Positions 23,130 to 27,936 of a stretch of 27,936 bases of DNA are shown piece after piece (within the stretch, counting starts at the first letter, position 1; the number at the start of each line of letters is the position of its first letter). The DNA lies in contig NW_014578065.1 in assembly GCF_000485595.1 (NCBI RefSeq), forward strand, positions 83,699 to 111,634. The letters run 5' to 3'. Below the pieces are notes generated by a model. It was not told where the DNA came from, ran no database searches, and saw nothing but the letters and a program-made list of their open reading frames with translations. A program made the translations under genes and the position numbers. This DNA is from Priapulus caudatus. Lineage: Eukaryota; Priapulida; Priapulimorpha; Priapulimorphida; Priapulidae.

Positions 23130-23868
23130 ATGATTGGTTGCCTCCTGAGTGGTCGGCTGCTAGGAGACCCCTGATTGGTCGGCTGCTACGAGGCTCCTGA
23201 TTGGTTGGATCCTACAATGCTCTTGATTGGTCTCTGCCTAGGATGCACTGCATTGCTCCAGTTTCTACGGAGGTTCCTGATTAGGTCAGTATCCTACTCG
23301 AGGCTACTGAATTGCGTCAGGTCTACAGGCTCCTTCTTGTCTATCGTTTGGTCGGAGGCTGGGGAGGCCCCTGGAATTGTCCGGGTTTCCTACGAGGCCA
23401 CTGATTGCGCTTTCCTGCTATGAGCCCCTGATTAGTCGGCTGCTAGAAGGCTCCTGTATGTGTCGGTTCCGACAAGGCCTCCTGATGTCGCCGGTTCTAG
23501 CTGGAGAGCCCTGATTGTCTCGCGTTCATTACGGAGGACACCTGATTGGTCGGCTGCTAGGAGGCTCCTAATTGGTCTGCTGCTAGGAGGCTGACATTGG
23601 TCGGTTCCTATGAGGCCCCTGATTGGTCAGTTCCTACAAGGCCCCTGATTGGTCGGCTGCTATGAAGCTCCTGATTGGTCGGTTCTTACGAGACCCCTGA
23701 TTGGTCGGTTCTTACGAGACCCCTGATTGGTCATTTTCTACGAGGCTCCTGATTGGTCGGCTTCTAGGAGGCCCCTGATTGGTCGACTGCTAGGAGGCCC
23801 CTAATTGGTCGATTGCTACGAGGCCCACGATTGGTCGGTTGCTAGGAGGCCCACGATTGGTCGGTGGT
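23130..23868. repeat. 26-bp minisatellite, each good unit carrying an inverted CCAAT box
   Basis: About 28 units of a 26-bp consensus, roughly CCTGATTGGTCGGCTGCTAC followed by GAGGCC. The distal part (about 23550-23868) is the most regular, and the part around 23240-23540 is degenerate. I count 17 intact ATTGG pentamers. On the minus strand a good unit reads GACCAATCAG, which fits the NF-Y consensus RRCCAATSR. Units after 23625 are spaced 26 bp apart almost without exception. No coding sequence is recognised. Confidence 0.9.
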
Positions 23869-25040
23869 TAAAAGACATCTTGCGCAGTAGGAAAATTTCA
23901 ATTGGGCAATGGCATAGTTGATAGCATCGTGGACATCATAGGGAGTTGGTGAAGGCAGAGAGATGACATGTTTGAATCTTATTGGGGTATATTATTTTTC
24001 GTTTCATTTTTTTAATTTATTATTGTAATTCCTAATGCTGCTAATGTCATTTCATGCTATATGATTCTATATATATAAAGTTGTTCAGCCAAATTAGTCC
24101 GCACTCGCATAACTAGAGAACTCCGCAGCCTAGAGAAAAACTAAATATATTTTCAGAATCAGCACGTCTGGGAGGTGGTTCTGGCTGAAACTAACATTTA
24201 AAAAAATTAAAAAGTTAAAAATTGATAAAAATTCTATTTAATAATAGATGGTTGTGCGTACAGATTAACATCACGTACGTGTGAATCCATGGTGTATATA
24301 CTTAAGGATACTCTCAATCTTTTGCATGGGTATTGCTCTAATGAAGATTAAACGTTTATTGACGAATGAATCAAATCAATCACTTGTTTTAATTATAGAG
24401 GAGATATATCTCTATGCTCAAGGCAAAAAAATTCATGAAATTTCTAGCACCTAATTATGTTACCACAAAAATGTTGAATTTTTATGTAAAAATGGTATTT
24501 TGGATATTTCTTAATTACCAGAAAGAGTGAGGATACAAAATTTTCGCCACGTGTTAAGAACAATATGTACCAAAATGACACATCAGGATTTTTTTTTAAG
24601 TTTCATATTTACCGAGAAAAATTTAAAAAACTGCCTAAAATTCAAGTTGCACGTTTGAATTAAAATTTTTTGCGAATAAAGAGACATAACTCATAAAATA
24701 CGGCACTTAATAACAATCCCTGCCGCGCTTTTTTTACAGCAATAAGTTACCATTCAAACGAGTGTAAAATTAAATTATTTTGAGTTGTAATCACAAAGAA
24801 ATATCCATTTATACATCGACTACTAAGTCAGAAATTGGAACGGAGAAATCAGCGTTTTTCTGACGTCAGCCGCGACTCAAGCTACACATGTACGCGGGCC
24901 AGAGCAAGAAACACTCTGAGAGTTTACATGATAAGTGCGTATATGAGAATGAATGAGATATAGAGTGACATAGTGGTAGCCATCGAATAAAGTAGTTGAA
25001 GACTAAGAAAATTGGCTAGAAATTTTACCTAAAACGCTTG
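23869..25040. other. AT-rich intergenic region; nothing recognised
   Basis: Strongly AT-rich, with homopolymer A and T runs and no ORF of interest. No transposon ends or RNA genes could be supported. Confidence 0.45.
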
Positions 25041-25047
25041 AGAGTAC

Positions 25048-25215
25048 CTTAACGGCGCGGAGTGGCCCTAATCGCTAACAGAATATCCGCTCTCCTACAC
25101 GGGATTCGTCGGGTTCGAGTCACAGCTGGGAACTTATTTTCCCTTTTTTTTCCCTTTACCTGTACCCCTTTAGTATGTATTATTTTGTACTTTTATTTTT
25201 ATTTCTATAATTTTT
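25048..25215 (+). mobile_element. tRNA-like SINE fragment (+)
   Basis: The segment 25054-25125 has tRNA-derived SINE character: GCGGAGTGGCCCTAATCGCT as a diverged A-box region, GAATATCCGCTCTCC as a degenerate anticodon arm, and GGGTTCGAGTC as a good B box (25111-25121). It is followed by a T-rich tail. It does not fold as a complete functional tRNA. Two related minus-strand fragments lie at 25745-25835 and 25880-25990. Confidence 0.6.
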
Positions 25216-25224
25216 TACCTGTTG

Positions 25225-25583
25225 GAGGGAGTATGGGATGGGAGGATGGGATGCGAAATGCGATGGCATGGGAATGGGATGGCATGGGACTGGATGGGAT
25301 GGGAATGTGATGGCATGGCAATGGCATGCGCATGCAATGGCATGGGAGTGGGATGCGGATGCGGTGCGGTGTGATGGATGGATGGATGGGATGTCAGCAT
25401 AGCATGGCATGGCATGAGGATGTCCATGGATGGCATGGCCATGGGATGGGATCGAGATTGGGATGGATATGGAGATGGGATGGGATGCGGTGCGAGAGAT
25501 GGTATGGGATGGGATGGCAGCAACTGGCGATGGAATGGATGAATTGGATGGAATGCATGATGCATGTCATGGATGTGCATGGA
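25225..25583. repeat. GGGATGGCATG minisatellite
   Basis: About 360 bp of imperfect GGGATGGGATGGCATGG-type repeats, mixing ATGGG, ATGGC and GGATG pentamers, with GGATGGATGG near 25375. It is G-rich on the plus strand. The open frames across it (Gly/Met/Trp-rich forward, His/Pro/Ser-rich reverse) are products of the repeat, not genes. Confidence 0.9.
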
Positions 25584-25744
25584 TAGATAATAAGTTATGT
25601 TTTTTTATGGTATTCTTTCTTCAACACAGCAGCGGTCACGCAACTGAGGTAACGCAACTGATTTCCTCAGGCAACGCCGCGTATCCACGCTAGTTACAGT
25701 GATTGTTACGGTGATTAGTAACATTAGTAATTATGATAATAAAT

Positions 25745-25835
25745 AAAAACACAAATTAAACCATTTTTCTTCCAGCGGGATTCGAACCGGTGAACTCTAT
25801 GCGTTTAACGAATACCTATAACGTCCAGGTGAGAA
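25745..25835 (-). mobile_element. tRNA-like SINE fragment (-), copy A
   Basis: The minus strand has a perfect B box GGTTCGAATCC (25778-25788), followed by CCGCTGGAAGAAAAATGG and an AT-rich tail with TTTTTATTTATT. It aligns with the adjacent copy at 25880-25990 through the same order of head, B box and tail. The A-box end is eroded. Confidence 0.6.
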
Positions 25836-25879
25836 ATCTACGCAACAGAATAAAATTATGGTGAAAAGTAGGCCTAATT

Positions 25880-25990
25880 ACAATACTAAATAAAAATATA
25901 AAAAATAAAACAATTTTTCCCACCGCGATTCGAACATGTTTTCTCTCTGCTTCAATCGCCTATGACATCCATGACGCTACCCGCAATAGC
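25880..25990 (-). mobile_element. tRNA-like SINE fragment (-), copy B
   Basis: The minus strand reads GGGTAGCGTCATGGATGTCA (A-box-like), then TGTTCGAATCGC (a mutated B box at 25926-25936), then GGTGGGAAAAATTG and an AT-rich tail. It has the same layout as copy A and lies in tandem with it, suggesting local duplication or two nearby insertions of one family. Confidence 0.55.
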
Positions 25991-26298
25991 ACCTGCCTAA
26001 AGAAGAAATTTCACTTGCAAAATGACCTAGTGGGAAGCGTTGTGAACGTTATAGCTATATAGGTGTTTGTTAAACGCAGAGAGAGGACAGCTAGGGTCAA
26101 ATTGTGCGAGGGGGAAATAGTTTTAATTTTGTTTTTTTAATTAATGAGCAAGTAATATATATCATGTTAAATACTATAATTACTATAATCTTCTTCGTTT
26201 TATAGTCTGTTTCTTAGATAGCTTAAAATCACATTAGGTATATTAAGAATATTAATTGTAACAAAGTTCGAACAATATTCGAAAACCTCCATAGAGTC

Positions 26299-26743
26299 TG
26301 TGTTTGCTGTGTACTGTATGTGTGTGTTTCGTGTGTGTGTGGTGTGTGTGTGTGTGTCGTGTTGAGTGTGTGGTGCGTGCGTGGTGCTTCCTGTCTGTCG
26401 TGCTGTGTGGTCGTGTAGTGTGTGTGTGTGTGCGTGTTTGTGTGTTTGTGTGCTGTGCATGTGTGTGTGTGTGCCGCGTGTGTGCGTGTTGTGTTTCTGT
26501 GTGATATGTGTGTTGTTGTGTGTGTGATGTGTGCTGTAGTGTGTGTTGTGTGTGTGTGCCATGTGTGTGTTGTGTGTAATCGTGCCGTGGCGTCGTATAT
26601 GTGTGTTTGTTCGTGTGACCAGTGTGTGGTGTTGTGTGTGTCGGTGTGCTGTGTGTGTGTGTGTGTGTGTGTGTGTGTTGTGTGTGTGTGTGTGCATGTT
26701 GTCTGATGTGCCGCCTGCTGCGTGCTGTGTGCGTGTCACCTGT

Positions 26744-26783
<40 letters not shown>

Positions 26784-26794
26784 CGTGTGTGTGT
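26299..26794 (+). repeat. (GT)n/TG-rich microsatellite tract upstream of the EGF/TSP1 exon
   Basis: About 495 bp of TG-dominated sequence on the plus strand, with the purest runs at about 26651-26690 and 26745-26775. The transcript of the adjacent plus-strand gene would contain this as UG repeats, ending about 77 nt before the splice acceptor at 26870-26871. Cys/Val-rich and His/Thr-rich open frames here are artefacts of the repeat. Confidence 0.9.
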
Positions 26795-26871
26795 AGTCCG
26801 CGTGCGTCCCATTGCTCGAGTGTAACACTCGCGCTGACGCTATACGCCGCCATTTTTCTTGCTGTTGCTAG

Positions 26872-27501
26872 GTAACGACGCCTGCACACCGGGCGTCTGC
26901 TCGCCCGTGATTGGCTCCAACATGTACGGCTGCATATGCGAGGACGGTTACACGGACGACGCGAACTACAAATCGCGCGACTGCTTCTCCGAAAAAGATC
27001 CCTGTCACAAGATCGTCTGCGTCTACGGCTACTGCGAGGTCACACCGGCGACGGTGGCGCAACCGACGGCGACACCGAGCGCAAATGCGACGTCGGCGGC
27101 GAGCGCGCGTGCGCGGTGCGTGTGCGACGACATACACGCGGGAGAGTTTTGCGACCAGCAGCGCCCTCTGTGGAACTTCTGGCGCGAGTGGTCGGAGTGC
27201 AGACCCGCCTGCGGAGCGAAGCGACAGCGCACGCGGCGTCGCACGTGCTCGACGCCAGGCGGCGCTTGCTTCGGCGACGCCGAGGCGACGCAGGCGTGCC
27301 GCGAGATGGCGTGCCGCGTGCGCGGCACCTGGAGCGGCTGGAGTGCGTGGAGCGAGTGCGAGGCGGCGTGTGGGAGCAAGAGGAGCGCGAGAGAATGCCT
27401 GTACGAGGGAGACGATGGGCTGGTTATACCGGCGGACCCATGCCCAGGGCAGGACGATCGGACGGCGCCCTGCGACGACGATGGATGCACGCCGCAGGCC
27501 G
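26872..27501 (+). CDS. Internal exon of a secreted or extracellular protein with two EGF-like and two thrombospondin type-1 modules (partial gene)
   Basis: The exon runs from acceptor TTGCTGTTGCTAG (AG at 26870-26871) to a donor candidate at 27502 (GTACGG). Both borders are phase 1, the class typical of shuffled extracellular modules. It encodes 209 complete codons. Cys 4, 9, 20, 22 and 37 form an EGF-like module lacking one of the usual six. Cys 44, 49, 54, 82, 84 and 93 form a complete EGF-like module with a long Ala/Thr/Ser-rich insert between Cys 3 and 4 and a possible N-glycosylation site at N71. TSP1 module 1 has W100/W103/W106 and six Cys (109-147). Module 2 has W153/W156/W159 and six Cys (162-205). 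The WxxW motifs suit C-mannosylation, but neither module has the Ser/Thr of the O-fucose site CxxS/TCG. The exon is GC- and CpG-rich. If unspliced, it would reach a TAA at 27525-27527 with AATAAA just after, so a terminal exon is possible. The rest of the gene was not found. Confidence 0.8.
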
Positions 27502-27527
27502 GTACGGGCATTGTTAAAAAACAATAA

Positions 27528-27867
27528 TAACATAAATAAATAAATATTATTTAATTCATATTAAAAATACGGGAGATCACCGCTATGTGACCTCTGTGAA
27601 TGAGTCATGACAAACTAGAGGTGCAGCGGCTGCGCCAGCATGCCTAGCTCGGCGGTGGCGGAACTAACACGAGGGCTTCCACGGGTCTCGACGGGAATCG
27701 TTACTCAGCTGCGCAGTAGCGATGTACATTCTAGACGTGTCTTATACGCTGCAGTTATATGTCCAGCCTTTCACTTACGAATGAAGAAGTATTTATTATG
27801 AGCAATTTCTGATAGGGACAATATAATATGAGGTATGAGTGGTATGAGCAAAACTAGGGACATAGAC
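27528..27867. other. Probable intron or flank downstream of the EGF/TSP1 exon
   Basis: It begins with AATAAATAAATAAATATT, which offers poly(A)-signal-like hexamers, then mixed sequence. No exon is recognised. Confidence 0.4.
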
Positions 27868-27936
27868 AATATAAGATACATACATACATACATACATACA
27901 TACATACATACATACATACATACATACATACATACA
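27868..27936. repeat. (TACA)n tetranucleotide microsatellite at the window end
   Basis: An uninterrupted CATA/TACA repeat from about 27870 to the last base. It may continue beyond the window. Confidence 0.97.

Noticed and set aside
25054-25125. A functional tRNA gene
   Set aside because: The B box is good, but the acceptor, D and anticodon arms do not pair into a cloverleaf. Relatives with T-rich tails nearby point to a SINE.
25215-25586. His/Pro/Ser-rich reverse ORF and Gly/Met/Trp-rich forward ORFs
   Set aside because: They are translations of the GGGATGGCATG minisatellite and are open on both strands.
26200-26889. 229-residue reverse ORF rich in His and Thr
   Set aside because: It is a translation of the GT/CA microsatellite, with no start context or conserved sequence.
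26868-27533. Long antisense and alternate-frame ORFs over the EGF/TSP1 exon
   Set aside because: The plus frame has the ordered Cys and Trp pattern of EGF and TSP1 modules. The others are shadows caused by high GC content.

Overview
The window is nuclear DNA from a metazoan, most likely a non-vertebrate animal. It contains spliced genes with GT-AG introns, a PDAP1 (HASP28) gene, a U1-type zinc-finger gene and an extracellular EGF/thrombospondin-type-1 exon. The intergenic DNA is AT-rich and crowded with foldback (MITE-like) elements, minisatellites and microsatellites. I see no bacterial operon, phage, CRISPR or rRNA features. The species cannot be named from the sequence alone.

Layout. 1-6.8 kb: a giant imperfect palindrome, two arms of about 3.2-3.4 kb around a 137-bp unique loop, with no recognisable gene. 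6.9-9.5 kb (+): PDAP1 in five coding exons, with a 657-bp foldback element in intron 2. 9.5-11.6 kb: AT-rich intergenic DNA. 11.6-15.7 kb (-): a six-exon gene for a 575-residue protein with four U1/matrin-type C2H2 fingers, of the dsRNA-binding ZNF346/ZNF385/ZMAT type. It is convergent with PDAP1, and its probable 3' UTR carries an inverted-repeat element. 15.9-17.3 kb: degenerate CTCACGC repeats and two hairpin MITE-like elements. 17.9-18.7 kb: a CpG-dense GC-rich block without a recognisable protein. 19.1-19.7 kb: a strongly strand-asymmetric, T-depleted CA-rich tract. 21.5-22.25 kb: a 693-bp foldback element with a perfect 8-bp target duplication. 22.8-25.6 kb: an ATCAAT repeat, a 26-bp minisatellite in which each good unit carries an inverted CCAAT box, AT-rich DNA, and a GGGATGGCATG minisatellite. 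25.0-26.0 kb: tRNA-like SINE fragments. 26.3-26.8 kb: a GT/TG tract ending about 80 bp before a 630-bp phase 1-1 exon (26872-27501, +) with two EGF-like and two TSP1 modules. The rest of that gene lies outside what I can identify. The window ends in a TACA microsatellite.

The three genes show no functional link. The observations most worth testing are: (i) the 6.8-kb palindrome, whose arms differ mainly by single-base insertions in the left arm, which points to a possible long-read/assembly artefact; (ii) the regularly spaced CCAAT-box minisatellite; (iii) the long UG-repeat tract upstream of a frame-neutral exon; and (iv) a hairpin-forming repeat in the likely 3' UTR of a predicted dsRNA-binding protein.
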